From JABJOE01 sp964344145 (GTDB taxonomy: Bacteria; Patescibacteriota; Patescibacteriia; UBA9934): a stretch of 64,000 nt of DNA. The stretch spans positions 39,416 to 103,415 of the forward strand of contig CAYFME010000001.1 of the NCBI GenBank assembly GCA_964344145.1, in the 5' to 3' direction. The notes below the pieces were generated by a model. The model did not search any database. It was not told where the DNA came from and worked only from the letters and a program-made list of their open reading frames with translations. This document shows, piece by piece, positions 34,533 to 43,003 of the stretch (positions are counted from its first letter, which is position 1; each line of letters opens with the position of its first letter). The position numbers and the translations under genes are program-made.

Positions 34533-35951
34533 ATGAGTAAAAAAGATCGTGGTCTATTTGGTGCCGGGGCACTGTCCATGCTAGATGGTAAGCAACGAAC
34601 CGTCCTCCAGGGAGTTATTGGAGTGGCTGTTTTCGTTGTATTCACATTACTTACCCTCCAGAGCGTTCAGGCTCTTAACCAAATCGCCGGTTACTACGGT
34701 TACTACAACGGAACGTATGCGTACAACAACGCTACGACGTCATCTGACGCGCTCCCAAGTGCGCCGACTAGCTTGAGCGTGAGCCAGGCAGTGACCGCGG
34801 CAACGGTGAGCTGGACAGCCCCTACGACGACGACGGATGCCACCTCTTTGGACAACCTTGAGGAATACACGATTGCATACGACACGAGCTCCATTACAGA
34901 CTGTACGGATGGAACATCGACAGACACAGATTCCACGACGGCGTCCTATAGCTTGACGGGTCTCACCGCGAACACAACCTACTATGTCGCTGTTTGTGCG
35001 AAGGATGATAATAAAAACCGTGGATTGTCATTGACAGGATCGTTCACCACCAACGCATCGACGACCAGCAGCGGAGGTGGCGGCGGAGGAGGAGGATCCA
35101 CCAGTAGTGACGACTCATCAGATGATTCAGACGATTCGGACGACGACTCGGTAGCCGTTGAAGAGGGTGAGAGCGACACATCTTCCTACGAAGTTGGAAC
35201 AGCTACACCAGTCACCGTTGGATCCGCTAGCCACACGGTTACTGTGAGCGAGGCAACGGAAGAGTCATGTACGTTGACCATCGAATCTGATCCAATTGAA
35301 ATCACCGTTGCAAACGGCGAGTACGAAGATGTAGATACAGACAGCGACGGTATCGACGACGTCCGCGTGCAGTACGACGGACTCGACGACGACGGAAATC
35401 CGCAGCTCACCATTACAGCCCTTGAAGTATCAATGGAGTGTGAGATGCCAAGTGGTACAGGAACATCGCCTGTCAGCGGAGACGAAGAGGAGATCACGGA
35501 CGTTGAGGCAGGAGACTTTATCAAGTCAGACAGCTACTCAACGGTCTACCAAGTGACAGCAGACTGCGGACGCCGCGTGTTCATGGACGAGAAGACCTAC
35601 TTCACATGGCAGGATGACTTCGACAGCCTTGTGACGGTCACGGACGCAACACTCGCAGAGCTCTCGCTTGAAGGAGTGATGCTACCAAAGGCAGGTGTGG
35701 TACTCGTGAAGATTCAATCAGATCCAAAGGTCTATGCCCTAGGTGATGGCTCAACCTACACACCGGACTTGCAGTGGGTCACCTCAGAGGACGTTGCCAT
35801 CGAGCTCTTCGGAGACGATTGGGCAGACTACGTCATCGATGTCGAACCAACGTTCTTCACCAAGTTCGGAGACGGCGACGACATCGAAGATGCAGACGAC
35901 TTCGATGCAGATACCGACAAGATGAAGAAGCGAGATGATCTCTCAGGATAA
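34533..35951 (+). CDS. Secreted or anchored surface protein with FN3 domain, possible S-layer component
   Basis: 472 residues from ATG 34533. An N-terminal hydrophobic segment (about 25-46) serves as signal or anchor; a fibronectin type III domain spans about 70-170; a Gly8 run and an Asp/Ser-rich linker follow (about 175-210); DVDTDSDGIDDV resembles a calcium-binding thrombospondin-type-3 motif. The C-terminal ~110 residues (IKSDSYSTVYQVTADCGRRVFMDE, KTYFTWQDDF, VKIQSDPKVYALGDG) match, from memory, a domain repeated in surface proteins of Parcubacteria. Strong preference for C-ending codons suggests high expression. Own promoter and terminator. Confidence 0.7.
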   Translation: MSKKDRGLFGAGALSMLDGKQRTVLQGVIGVAVFVVFTLLTLQSVQALNQIAGYYGYYNGTYAYNNATTSSDALPSAPTSLSVSQAVTAATVSWTAPTTTTDATSLDNLEEYTIAYDTSSITDCTDGTSTDTDSTTASYSLTGLTANTTYYVAVCAKDDNKNRGLSLTGSFTTNASTTSSGGGGGGGGSTSSDDSSDDSDDSDDDSVAVEEGESDTSSYEVGTATPVTVGSASHTVTVSEATEESCTLTIESDPIEITVANGEYEDVDTDSDGIDDVRVQYDGLDDDGNPQLTITALEVSMECEMPSGTGTSPVSGDEEEITDVEAGDFIKSDSYSTVYQVTADCGRRVFMDEKTYFTWQDDFDSLVTVTDATLAELSLEGVMLPKAGVVLVKIQSDPKVYALGDGSTYTPDLQWVTSEDVAIELFGDDWADYVIDVEPTFFTKFGDGDDIEDADDFDADTDKMKKRDDLSG

Positions 35952-35960
35952 GTAGATAAT

Positions 35961-35993
35961 AAACCACCCTCGGCTAACGCTGAGGGTGGTTTT
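35961..35993 (+). terminator. Intrinsic terminator of the surface protein gene
   Basis: AAACCACCCTC and GAGGGTGGTTT form an 11-bp stem around a 10-nt loop; the T run completes the signal. Confidence 0.9.
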
Positions 35994-36001
35994 GCAATGC
36001 A

Positions 36002-36010
36002 TGCTATACT
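36002..36010 (+). promoter_or_regulatory. Extended -10 promoter giving a leaderless tgt mRNA
   Basis: TGC then TATACT at 36005-36010. Six bases separate it from ATG 36017, so the A of the start codon is the expected +1. Confidence 0.6.
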
Positions 36011-36016
36011 GTTCGC

Positions 36017-37147
36017 ATGTTCGAGCTCGGAGGAACAACTGATCGTGCACGAAGCGGAACGTTACGCACGAACCACGGCAGTATTGAGACGCCGTTTTTC
36101 ATGCCCATTGCCACAAAGGGCGCTGTCAAAACACTCACCGCAGAGGAGGTGGGTGTTCTTGGTGCACAAATCATTCTTTCCAACACGTATCATCTGTTGC
36201 TCCGGCCAGGCTCGGATGGCATGAAGCAACTCGGCGGTTTACACAAGCTGATGCATTGGAATGGACCGATCCTCACCGATAGCGGCGGGTATCAGGTGTT
36301 TAGTCTTTCCAAGCTCAACGATACAAACGAAGAAGGGGTGGCGTTCCAGTCACACATTGATGGCACACGTATCACGCTCACGCCTGAGGGTTCGATGGCT
36401 ATGCAAGCCGTCATTGGATCAGATATAATCATGCAGTTTGACGATGTAGCGGCAGGGGATTCTTCTCGCGAGCGTTACAAGGATGCCATGAAGCGTTCAT
36501 TGCGTTGGGCGCAGCGTTGTAAAGATGCCTATGATAATCGTCAGCAATTGTTCGGCATTGTTCAGGGTGGCACGCACGAGGATCTGCGCGAACAATCAGC
36601 AAAAGGATTGATGGATATCGGGTTTGACGGATATGCGATTGGTGGGCTCTCGGTGGGTGAGCCGCGAGAGGATGCGTTTCGCATTACGAAACGTGTGTGT
36701 GAGCTGCTGCCGAAAGATAAGCCGCGCTATTTCATGGGTGGCGGCATGCCCGAAGAGATCGTGTACTACGTGAGTGTTGGCGTGGACATGTTCGACTGTG
36801 TGCTGCCAACGCGCAATGCACGTCACGGGACGTTGTTCCTCTGGAAAGATGATCCGGCCAAGGCGGTGAAAGAGGCCTTTGCGCTTGCGCAAGATGGTGC
36901 GGCAGACACGCGCATTGCAAACGCGTTGTACGAGAAGGTACAGATCACACGCCAGTCGTTTGCGTTCGATCTCTCACCAATCGATCCTCTCAATGACACG
37001 GTGGCGACATCGACGACGTTTACGAGAGCCTACCTGCGCCACCTGTTTAAAACAGACGAAATGCTCGGCTACCGCTTGGCGACGATGCAGAATCTCGGCT
37101 TTTATCTACGGCTGATGAAAGAACTACGATCTCTACTCACTAAGTGA
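36017..37147 (+). CDS. tgt: tRNA-guanine transglycosylase, lacking the usual zinc cysteines
   Basis: 376 residues, normal length. DSGGYQVFSL near 90, DDVAAGDSSRERY with an Asp near 143, GIVQGGTHEDLR, GYAIGGLSVGE and DMFDCVLPTRNARHG (Asp nucleophile region) identify bacterial Tgt, which swaps guanine 34 in GUN-anticodon tRNAs for a queuosine precursor. The segment that usually holds C-x-C-x2-C reads LNDTVATSTTFTRAYLRHLF, so all three zinc Cys are absent while the His stays. The last residues LLTK and the stop come from a REP-like palindrome shared with the downstream transposase gene. Confidence 0.85.
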   Translation: MFELGGTTDRARSGTLRTNHGSIETPFFMPIATKGAVKTLTAEEVGVLGAQIILSNTYHLLLRPGSDGMKQLGGLHKLMHWNGPILTDSGGYQVFSLSKLNDTNEEGVAFQSHIDGTRITLTPEGSMAMQAVIGSDIIMQFDDVAAGDSSRERYKDAMKRSLRWAQRCKDAYDNRQQLFGIVQGGTHEDLREQSAKGLMDIGFDGYAIGGLSVGEPREDAFRITKRVCELLPKDKPRYFMGGGMPEEIVYYVSVGVDMFDCVLPTRNARHGTLFLWKDDPAKAVKEAFALAQDGAADTRIANALYEKVQITRQSFAFDLSPIDPLNDTVATSTTFTRAYLRHLFKTDEMLGYRLATMQNLGFYLRLMKELRSLLTK

Positions 37148-37152
37148 ATCGA
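37135..37152. repeat. REP-like palindrome copy A (tgt 3' end)
   Basis: ACTCACTAAGTGAATCGA; its TGA is the tgt stop codon. The same unit occurs twice after the transposase gene. Confidence 0.8.
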
Positions 37153-37161
37153 AGTTGAAGT

Positions 37162-37875
37162 ATGCGTAATGTAGTACTCGCTGAAGGAGAGCATTATCAC
37201 GTTTTTAATCGAGGTGTTGATCGAAGAGCGGTTTTTGAAACAGATAGCCAATTTCAGAGGTTTTACGAAAACCTCTATCTATTTAATGATGTCAGTTACG
37301 CGCGTCGAGGCATGACGGAATTGCAGCGGACGACGTTGCTGGCCTCTGCGTTAGCGTTTGAGCACGAGCGGGAACCCTTAGTGGATATCGTTGCGTTTAT
37401 CTTGATGCCGAATCACTTTCATCTTAATTTAGTGCAAAGAGCAGAACAAGGTATATCAAGGTTTCTTCATAAGCTCGAGATGGGTTATTCCAAGTTTTTT
37501 AACATACGTTCTGAACGATCTGGCAATCTCTTTAATCATTCATTCGGATCTCGACATATAGATACAGAAGCCTATTTTGCGCATGTCCCTCGTTATATTC
37601 ATCTAAACGCATTAGACTTGACTCCGCTTGATTGGCGAGCGGGTAAGCTCTCACAACAGGATTGGCTATTGGCAAAAGACTTCCTCGACACTTATCGTTG
37701 GTCCAGTCATTCAGCATACGCTCGAAGAGAGCAACTGTTGCCTATAGTGTCCACGGAATGGATTCATGACCTATTTGCCAATCCTGAGCTTTATGATGTT
37801 TTTCTGCGTGAATGGTCCGGCAGGTACAAGTTCGACTCACTAAGTGAATCGAACCAGACCCTACTCACTAAGTGA
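37162..37875 (+). CDS. REP-associated Y1 (HUH) transposase, TnpA-REP/RAYT type
   Basis: 237 residues. GEHYHVFNRGVDRRAVF at about 9-25, the HUH metal motif in FILMPNHFHLNLVQ near 79-92, and a candidate catalytic Tyr in KLEMGYSKFFNIRSERSGNLF (about 117) match IS200-like single-strand transposases domesticated with REP palindromes. It is bracketed by short palindromes at 37135, 37830 and 37863 and shares the C-terminal residues LLTK with tgt. No partner gene tnpB is present. Probably a single-copy REP-mobilising enzyme. Confidence 0.85.
   Translation: MRNVVLAEGEHYHVFNRGVDRRAVFETDSQFQRFYENLYLFNDVSYARRGMTELQRTTLLASALAFEHEREPLVDIVAFILMPNHFHLNLVQRAEQGISRFLHKLEMGYSKFFNIRSERSGNLFNHSFGSRHIDTEAYFAHVPRYIHLNALDLTPLDWRAGKLSQQDWLLAKDFLDTYRWSSHSAYARREQLLPIVSTEWIHDLFANPELYDVFLREWSGRYKFDSLSESNQTLLTK
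37830..37854. repeat. REP-like palindrome copy B
   Basis: GTTCGACTCAC, TAA, GTGAATCGAAC: an 11-bp stem with one mismatch and a 3-nt loop, lying inside the 3' end of the transposase gene. Confidence 0.8.
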
Positions 37876-37880
37876 ATTGA
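37863..37880. repeat. REP-like palindrome copy C
   Basis: ACTCACTAAGTGAATTGA; contains the transposase stop codon. Copies A and C share CTACTCACTAAGTGAAT and bracket the transposase unit. Confidence 0.8.
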
Positions 37881-37884
37881 ATTC

Positions 37885-37893
37885 TGATATAAT
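37885..37893 (+). promoter_or_regulatory. Consensus extended -10 promoter giving a leaderless transcript
   Basis: TGA then a perfect TATAAT at 37888-37893; the next gene starts with ATG at 37900, exactly the expected +1. Confidence 0.7.
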
Positions 37894-37899
37894 TGTCTC

Positions 37900-38274
37900 A
37901 TGTCCACATTTCTTCTTGGACTACGCTATTTCTTCCTCGATTTGGTCGGCGGTATTTTGCGCTGGCCGCTTTGGTGGTACACGCAGGGATTGGCGTTTAT
38001 GGTCCGATGGGCCGTCGGCACGATTAAAGGGTACTCACGTACGCTCGCCATTCGCGTGTGGATCAAGAATATTTTTGTGCCGATGTTTGGCATGTATGAC
38101 TGGCAGAGTCGGTTGATTAGTTTCTTCATGCGCGTCGTGCAGATCATCGGACGGTCTATCGCCTTGGTGATCTTTGTGTTTGTGGCTTTGTTCGCCCTGG
38201 CGATCTATGTGTTGATTTTGCCAACGACTGTTGGATTTGCAGCGTATCATTTCATGGGAGCCCTGGTGACATAG
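37900..38274 (+). CDS. Small integral membrane protein upstream of the Clp ATPase
   Basis: 124 residues with a re-entrant or membrane-skimming region near 5-45 and two clear membrane segments at about 75-100 and 100-120. No family recognised. It is the first gene of a two-gene operon with the membrane Clp ATPase that starts 1 nt after its stop, so the two proteins may form a membrane complex; that link is inference from the spacing. Transcript appears leaderless. Confidence 0.65.
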   Translation: MSTFLLGLRYFFLDLVGGILRWPLWWYTQGLAFMVRWAVGTIKGYSRTLAIRVWIKNIFVPMFGMYDWQSRLISFFMRVVQIIGRSIALVIFVFVALFALAIYVLILPTTVGFAAYHFMGALVT

Positions 38275-38275
38275 T

Positions 38276-40960
38276 ATGGAAGACCTTCTTAAACAAATGG
38301 ATGCTCTTCCGCCACAGAATGCGCCCGTGGCTGAGCCAGAGTCGATGGAGGGGTACGCTGGTCTTGTGATCAATGGCCAGTTTTGGCATTGGAAGGAACC
38401 AATGACTGAGCCATCCATTGCGTTGCGCAAAGTACGGGACAGGATTCAAAAGCTGATCAACATTGTGACTGTTGCCGTGGCACTTGGTTCACTTGTTCTT
38501 TTCGTACTGCTTGTTGGCCTGTCTGAGGATGCTGCAGAGATCATTACGGCCGAGTATTGGGTTGAGCCGCACTTTGGTCCATTTGCTCTCTGGCTGGTGC
38601 TTTGTTGTTTGCTGTTCTTGTTCTATCGCGTGCAAGACAAGAAGCTGCGCGTGAAGACGATTCCACAGCAAAAAGAAGGACCGGTGGCTGAAGTGCAGAC
38701 GGTTCCGTCGCTTGATAGTTTGGAAAAGAAGCAGAATGTTGCTCGTGTGCTGACAGCGGATGCGCGCGAATCGCTTGAAGAAGCGTACCAGCTCGCACGA
38801 AAGAGTGGACAGGCTCAGGTGAGTCCATTGCACGTGTTCTTGGGGACACTCTCGAGTCCTGGTGTAAGTTTGTTGTTCATGCGTCTCGGATTAACGTTTG
38901 ATCAGATGAAAGGCGCTCTGCGCCGTCGACTTGGAACGCTGCCGCAGGGAAATGCACAGTTCGGCGTGCAAGCACAGGAGATCGTGGCAAAGGGTCTACG
39001 TAATGCTGTGATTCACGAGCGTCCGCGTTTGAGTTCCGTTGAGTTGTTCATCGAGTCGTACAATTCCGACGAGTTTTTACAGGAGTTGTTGTTCTCGCTG
39101 GAGGTGGAGCGACAGGAGCTTGAAAATGCGGTGATGTGGATCCGTATTAATGATGAATTGCGTGAGCGCTATCAAGAGTTTCGAGCGGCAGCATCGTTCA
39201 AGCCAACGAAGAACATGAACCGCGCTTATACGGCCGTGGCAACGCCGTTCTTGGACAAAGTCTCGCGCGATCTCACGCGTGCGGCTGTCTATGGTCGTTT
39301 GCCAATGCTCATTGGTCGTGATCGTGAGATACGTGAGATCATGCGCGCGATTGAAGGTGGAAACAAGAGCGTTGTCCTTGTTGGGCCGCACGGCGTTGGA
39401 AAGGATGCGGTTGTTGCGGGTATTGCTCAGCTCATGGTTGAAGAGAAGGTGCCAAAGATTTTGCAAGATAAGCGGCTTGTCAGCCTGTCGATTCCACACA
39501 TCGTGAGCGCGCAAGGTGGGTCGGGCGCCGAGGAACGATTGCTTTATGCCCTGCAAGAGATCGGCCGTTCTGGAAACATCGTGACGGTCATTGAGAACAT
39601 CGATCAGATCGTCGGATCGTCTGGCGGTGTTGATCTCTCAGCCGTGCTGTCATCGGAGCTCGAGAAGGGATATACGTTTGTGATCGGAACGTCTACACCA
39701 CAGGGCTACACCGGTTTGATTGAACGTTCTGTGTTGAATCAGCGACTCGAAAAGATCATTATCGAGGAGCCTGAGCGCAACGATGCGATTCAGGTGCTTG
39801 AGTCAAAGATCGGTGGTGTGGAGAACAAGAACAAGGTTGTTTTCACGTATCCAGCGGTCGCAGCACTTGTGGATCTTTCGAGCCGTTACATGCACGATAG
39901 CTATCTTCCGGAAAAAGCGATTGTGCTTGCAGCAGAGGTTGCCAACTCGGTTGCAAAGCGTGGCGGAGAGTGGAACCGCGTGATGCCTGAAGACGTGGCG
40001 TCGATTGTTTCCGAGAAGACGAAGATTCCTATCACACAAGTCGGTCAAGAAGAAGGTCAGAAGCTGTTGAACCTTGAAGAGCGCATGCACGAGCGCATCA
40101 TCGGCCAAGAGGAGGCGGTGAAGGCGGTTGCGGCGGCGCTTCGACGCGCGCGCGTTGAGCTACGGTCAAAAGATCGGCCAATTGCGAACTTCTTGTTCTT
40201 AGGACCTACCGGTGTTGGTAAAACCGAGCTTGCCAAGACAACGGCAGAGGTGTACTTCGGCAGCGAGACGAACATGCTGCGCTTTGACATGTCTGAGTAT
40301 CAAGACAAGGCGTCAGTGTATCGGTTGATTGGTAGTTCGGGAGAAGGCGGGCTTCTCACTGAGGCCGTGCGCCAGAATCCATTTGCTCTGCTGTTGCTCG
40401 ATGAGCTTGAAAAGGCCCATCCAGATATTTTGAACCTCTTCTTGCAGGTCATGGATGACGGACGACTCACCGATGGTGCAGGCCGCACGATCGACTTTAC
40501 GAACGTTATCTTGATCTCCACGTCAAACGCAGGGACGCAGTATATTCAGGACGAGGTTGGCAATGGGACGGATCTTGCAACGATTCGTGAGCACTTGATG
40601 AATAATGAGTTGAAGCAGGTCTACCGTCCTGAGTTCCTCAACCGTTTTGATGGCGTGATGGTCTTCAAGCCACTGTCACCTGAGGATGTTGTTGCCATTG
40701 CCTACCTGATGATCAATAAAGTTGCTCAACGATTGGAAGCAAAAGGTATTTCATTCCGTGCTTCGGATGAGGCTGTCCACGAGTTGGCGGTGAAGGGCTA
40801 TGATGTGAAGTTCGGTGCGCGTCCACTGCGTCGCGTGATTCAGGATACGGTTGATAACTCTATCGCTGAGTTCTTATTGCAAGGGAAGGTTGGTCGACGT
40901 GATACGCTTGTGCTCGGTCAGGGTGGGGCGATTGAAGTTGAGAAGGCGGCTGAGCTTTAG
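38276..40960 (+). CDS. Membrane-anchored ClpC/ClpB-like AAA+ unfoldase
   Basis: 894 residues. Two membrane segments at about 63-85 and 101-120 precede a Clp-N-like region (LTADARESLEEAYQLARK near 157). The first ATPase domain has Walker A VLVGPHGVGKDA (about 360) but VTVIENIDQI where the Walker B acids usually sit. The second has FLFLGPTGVGKTELAK (about 640), LLLLDELEKAH, sensor region STSNAGTQYIQ and RPEFLNRFD, with the C-terminal D2-small domain KFGARPLRR. An ATP-driven protein remodeler fixed to the membrane. No ClpP-binding loop is obvious. Confidence 0.85.
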   Translation: MEDLLKQMDALPPQNAPVAEPESMEGYAGLVINGQFWHWKEPMTEPSIALRKVRDRIQKLINIVTVAVALGSLVLFVLLVGLSEDAAEIITAEYWVEPHFGPFALWLVLCCLLFLFYRVQDKKLRVKTIPQQKEGPVAEVQTVPSLDSLEKKQNVARVLTADARESLEEAYQLARKSGQAQVSPLHVFLGTLSSPGVSLLFMRLGLTFDQMKGALRRRLGTLPQGNAQFGVQAQEIVAKGLRNAVIHERPRLSSVELFIESYNSDEFLQELLFSLEVERQELENAVMWIRINDELRERYQEFRAAASFKPTKNMNRAYTAVATPFLDKVSRDLTRAAVYGRLPMLIGRDREIREIMRAIEGGNKSVVLVGPHGVGKDAVVAGIAQLMVEEKVPKILQDKRLVSLSIPHIVSAQGGSGAEERLLYALQEIGRSGNIVTVIENIDQIVGSSGGVDLSAVLSSELEKGYTFVIGTSTPQGYTGLIERSVLNQRLEKIIIEEPERNDAIQVLESKIGGVENKNKVVFTYPAVAALVDLSSRYMHDSYLPEKAIVLAAEVANSVAKRGGEWNRVMPEDVASIVSEKTKIPITQVGQEEGQKLLNLEERMHERIIGQEEAVKAVAAALRRARVELRSKDRPIANFLFLGPTGVGKTELAKTTAEVYFGSETNMLRFDMSEYQDKASVYRLIGSSGEGGLLTEAVRQNPFALLLLDELEKAHPDILNLFLQVMDDGRLTDGAGRTIDFTNVILISTSNAGTQYIQDEVGNGTDLATIREHLMNNELKQVYRPEFLNRFDGVMVFKPLSPEDVVAIAYLMINKVAQRLEAKGISFRASDEAVHELAVKGYDVKFGARPLRRVIQDTVDNSIAEFLLQGKVGRRDTLVLGQGGAIEVEKAAEL

Positions 40961-40989
40961 TTGACAAGCGGAAGCAATTCCGCTAAGGT
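40961..40989 (+). promoter_or_regulatory. Promoter of the small acidic-leader gene
   Basis: TTGACA at 40961-40966 directly after the Clp stop, 17-nt spacer holding the palindrome GCGGAAGCAATTCCGC, TAAGGT at 40984-40989. Confidence 0.6.
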
Positions 40990-41021
40990 AGGCGTACAAT
41001 TTCCGTGGGATAACAGAGATT

Positions 41022-41067
41022 CCTCCATTTCGCATCGCGACGTTTGTCGTGCAGCGAAATGGGGGAG
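41022..41067 (+). promoter_or_regulatory. 5' leader hairpin of the gene at 41091
   Basis: CCTCCATTTCGC pairs with GCGAAATGGGGGAG around an inner CGAC-GTTT-GTCG hairpin. It lies in the mRNA leader, 24 nt before the start codon. Confidence 0.5.
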
Positions 41068-41090
41068 TTTGTTCTTTAAGGGAGTGTTTA

Positions 41091-41297
41091 GTGAGCGAAG
41101 AAGCGTCGACGAAGGAGGAGAAAGAGAGGGGGAAGGAGGAAGAGCCCAAGCTCATGGTCTCAGTCGCTCAGCTTATCAGGGAGGGATGGTGTCTGACCGC
41201 TTGCTGGTCCCCTGATGTTCAAGAGGAGCGAGGTCGATGGGCTCGCCAATTCCGAGCCGCCCGCCCGGTTGACGGTTCACCAGAGGGGTCCTGGTAA
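41091..41297 (+). CDS. Small charged hypothetical protein
   Basis: 68 residues from a GTG start, chosen for AAGGGAG 7 nt upstream. The N-terminus is almost wholly Glu/Lys (SEEASTKEEKERGKEEEPK), then MVSVAQLIREGWCLTACWSP, which is Trp- and Cys-bearing, and a basic stretch. High-GC codon use, own promoter and a terminator at 41375 put it with the other stand-alone small genes. No recognised domain. Confidence 0.55.
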   Translation: MSEEASTKEEKERGKEEEPKLMVSVAQLIREGWCLTACWSPDVQEERGRWARQFRAARPVDGSPEGSW

Positions 41298-41374
41298 TTT
41301 AGGACACTTCCTTACCAACACGGAGGCTGTGTGCAGAAATCGCAGATGATTTGAGCTAGGCGCGTTTAGCTAGA

Positions 41375-41405
41375 GACCGCACCCTCGCGTGCGGTCGTTG
41401 CTTTT
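41375..41405 (+). terminator. Intrinsic terminator
   Basis: GACCGCA and TGCGGTC form a 7-bp stem around 8 nt, followed by GTTGCTTTT. Confidence 0.75.
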
Positions 41406-41406
41406 G

Positions 41407-41415
41407 TGCTAGACT
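41407..41415 (+). promoter_or_regulatory. Extended -10 promoter of the WecA-like gene
   Basis: TGC then TAGACT at 41410-41415; expected +1 at 41422, three bases before ATG 41425, so the mRNA is nearly leaderless. Confidence 0.5.
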
Positions 41416-41424
41416 GTACACATT

Positions 41425-42447
41425 ATGCCGACTTGGTGGATTTATCCGGTTATTGCCAGCTTTTTGTTGTCATTGATTTTTAGTGATCTCGGTCGTGATC
41501 TCGGTCGTCGATTTGGATTTTTAGACCAACCCGCCAAGCCTCGCAAACAGCACAAAGGTGGCATCTCCACGCTCGGCGGCGCGGCTATTTACGTTGCGTT
41601 TACAGTCGTCGTTATTGCCGTGCTGCTGTGGACGGGTCACTTCACGTCTGGTGAGATAACACAGGTACATTTCGTCGGATTCTTACTTGGTGGTCTTGTT
41701 CTTGTCATCGGTGGATTGCTCGACGACCGCTTTGACCTTTCGCCAAAGTATTCGATTCTCTTTCCAATCACCGCCGCATTGCTTGCAGCCGGATTCGGCA
41801 TTGGTGTTTCAAAGATCACCAACCCTCTTGGCGGATACTTTGAAGTTAGCGAACTGTTGTCGTTTGGCGTGACATTCCTGTGGTTGATGGGTGTGATGTA
41901 CACAACAAAGCTTCTGGACGGCTTGGACGGCCTTTCAGGAGGTGTCAGTGCCATCGGCATGCTCATGATTGCCTTCCTTGCGCTCACCACGGCGTTCTAT
42001 CAGCCTGACGTTGCGCTACTTGCGATTATCGGTTGTTCAGCACTACTCGGATTCCTTGTTTGGAATAGTCATCCAGCCTCACTATTTCTTGGTGAAGGAG
42101 GATCAACGTTGGTTGGCTATCTTCTCGCAGTTATGGCCGTTATTGCTGGATCAAAGATCGCAACCGCATTACTTGTTGTGGCAGTACCGTTATTCGACAT
42201 ACTGTTTGTTATCTGGGATCGAGGCAAAGCTGGGAAGTCACTGATGAAAGGTGACCGTCGTCATCTCCATCATCGTCTGCGCGATAGCGGTTGGTCCATT
42301 CAACATGTCGTGTGGTTTTATTATGCCGTGGCATTAGCTTTTGGATTGACGACACTCGTCTTTGAGAGTTGGCAGAAAGTGATTGCCCTTGTTACATTGT
42401 TCCTCCTTACGTTTATGGTGATTCGATTCGCATCGAAGCGCGTATGA
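41425..42447 (+). CDS. WecA/TagO/MraY-family polyprenyl-phosphate GlcNAc-1-phosphate transferase
   Basis: 340 residues with about ten membrane segments. KQHKGGISTLGGAAIY near 38-53, GGLLDDRFDLSPK at about 96-108, TTKLLDGLDGLSGG near 154-167, LGEGGSTLVGYL and the cytoplasmic GDRRHLHHRLRDSG motif (about 274-287) define the family, which loads a sugar-1-phosphate on undecaprenyl phosphate. The HIHH-like motif points to WecA/TagO rather than MraY. It is the second possible glycan initiator in the window besides the PglC-like enzyme. Confidence 0.9.
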   Translation: MPTWWIYPVIASFLLSLIFSDLGRDLGRRFGFLDQPAKPRKQHKGGISTLGGAAIYVAFTVVVIAVLLWTGHFTSGEITQVHFVGFLLGGLVLVIGGLLDDRFDLSPKYSILFPITAALLAAGFGIGVSKITNPLGGYFEVSELLSFGVTFLWLMGVMYTTKLLDGLDGLSGGVSAIGMLMIAFLALTTAFYQPDVALLAIIGCSALLGFLVWNSHPASLFLGEGGSTLVGYLLAVMAVIAGSKIATALLVVAVPLFDILFVIWDRGKAGKSLMKGDRRHLHHRLRDSGWSIQHVVWFYYAVALAFGLTTLVFESWQKVIALVTLFLLTFMVIRFASKRV

Positions 42448-42953
42448 TGCTCCCGCTGGCCATGATGACATCTTTTGCTGCGGTCATGCTAAACGCATTG
42501 ACATTGCTCGCTTTTTACATTGGGGCGCTTTTCGGCGGGACCTACAGTTTTATTTTGGATACTGGCATGTCACCTGTGGATTTGCCCGTTGAGGAGATCA
42601 TGGTTGGAGAGCACGACCTTGATGTGTGGGTTGCCAGGACCGACGAAGAAAAGAGTCAGGGTCTCTCGTGGCTCACCACAAGTGAGTTAGATGAATGGGA
42701 TGTAGATGGAATGTTGTTCGTTTTTGACGAGCCAGCAGTGCAGTCGTTTTGGATGTATGGCATGCAGTTTGATCTTGATTTCATCTGGATTGCCGATGGG
42801 GAGGTGGTAAAGGTGGATGAAAACGTTTTGACCCCCGACAATAACAATGGCGGAACGATTCAGCTAGACTCTGAACCATTTGAGGTCGACTATGTATTAG
42901 AACTTCCGGCTGGATTGTTGGAGGTAGACGTTGAAGACGCGTTTTCTTTTTAA
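42444..42953 (+). CDS. DUF192 family protein
   Basis: 169 residues; ATG overlaps the WecA-like stop (ATGA). One N-terminal membrane segment (about 8-32), then the DUF192 core: LDVWVARTDEEKSQGLSWL, MLFVFDEPAVQSFWMYGMQF and LDFIWIADGEVV. The family is usually exported and of unknown function. Membrane anchor and coupling to a polyprenyl transferase suggest a surface location. Confidence 0.75.
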   Translation: MMLPLAMMTSFAAVMLNALTLLAFYIGALFGGTYSFILDTGMSPVDLPVEEIMVGEHDLDVWVARTDEEKSQGLSWLTTSELDEWDVDGMLFVFDEPAVQSFWMYGMQFDLDFIWIADGEVVKVDENVLTPDNNNGGTIQLDSEPFEVDYVLELPAGLLEVDVEDAFSF

Positions 42954-42960
42954 ATGCACA

Positions 42961-42988
42961 GCACCCCACGTGCGAGGACGCGGGGTGC
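42961..42988. terminator. Hairpin between convergent genes
   Basis: GCACCCCACG pairs with CGCGGGGTGC with one mismatch around an 8-nt loop. T tracts are poor on both sides, so bidirectional termination is only likely. Confidence 0.5.
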
Positions 42989-43003
42989 GGGGTGAGACGT
43001 CGG

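Noticed and set aside
36017..37147. Archaeosine-type or eukaryotic Tgt
   Set aside because: Despite missing cysteines the length and active-site motifs are bacterial.
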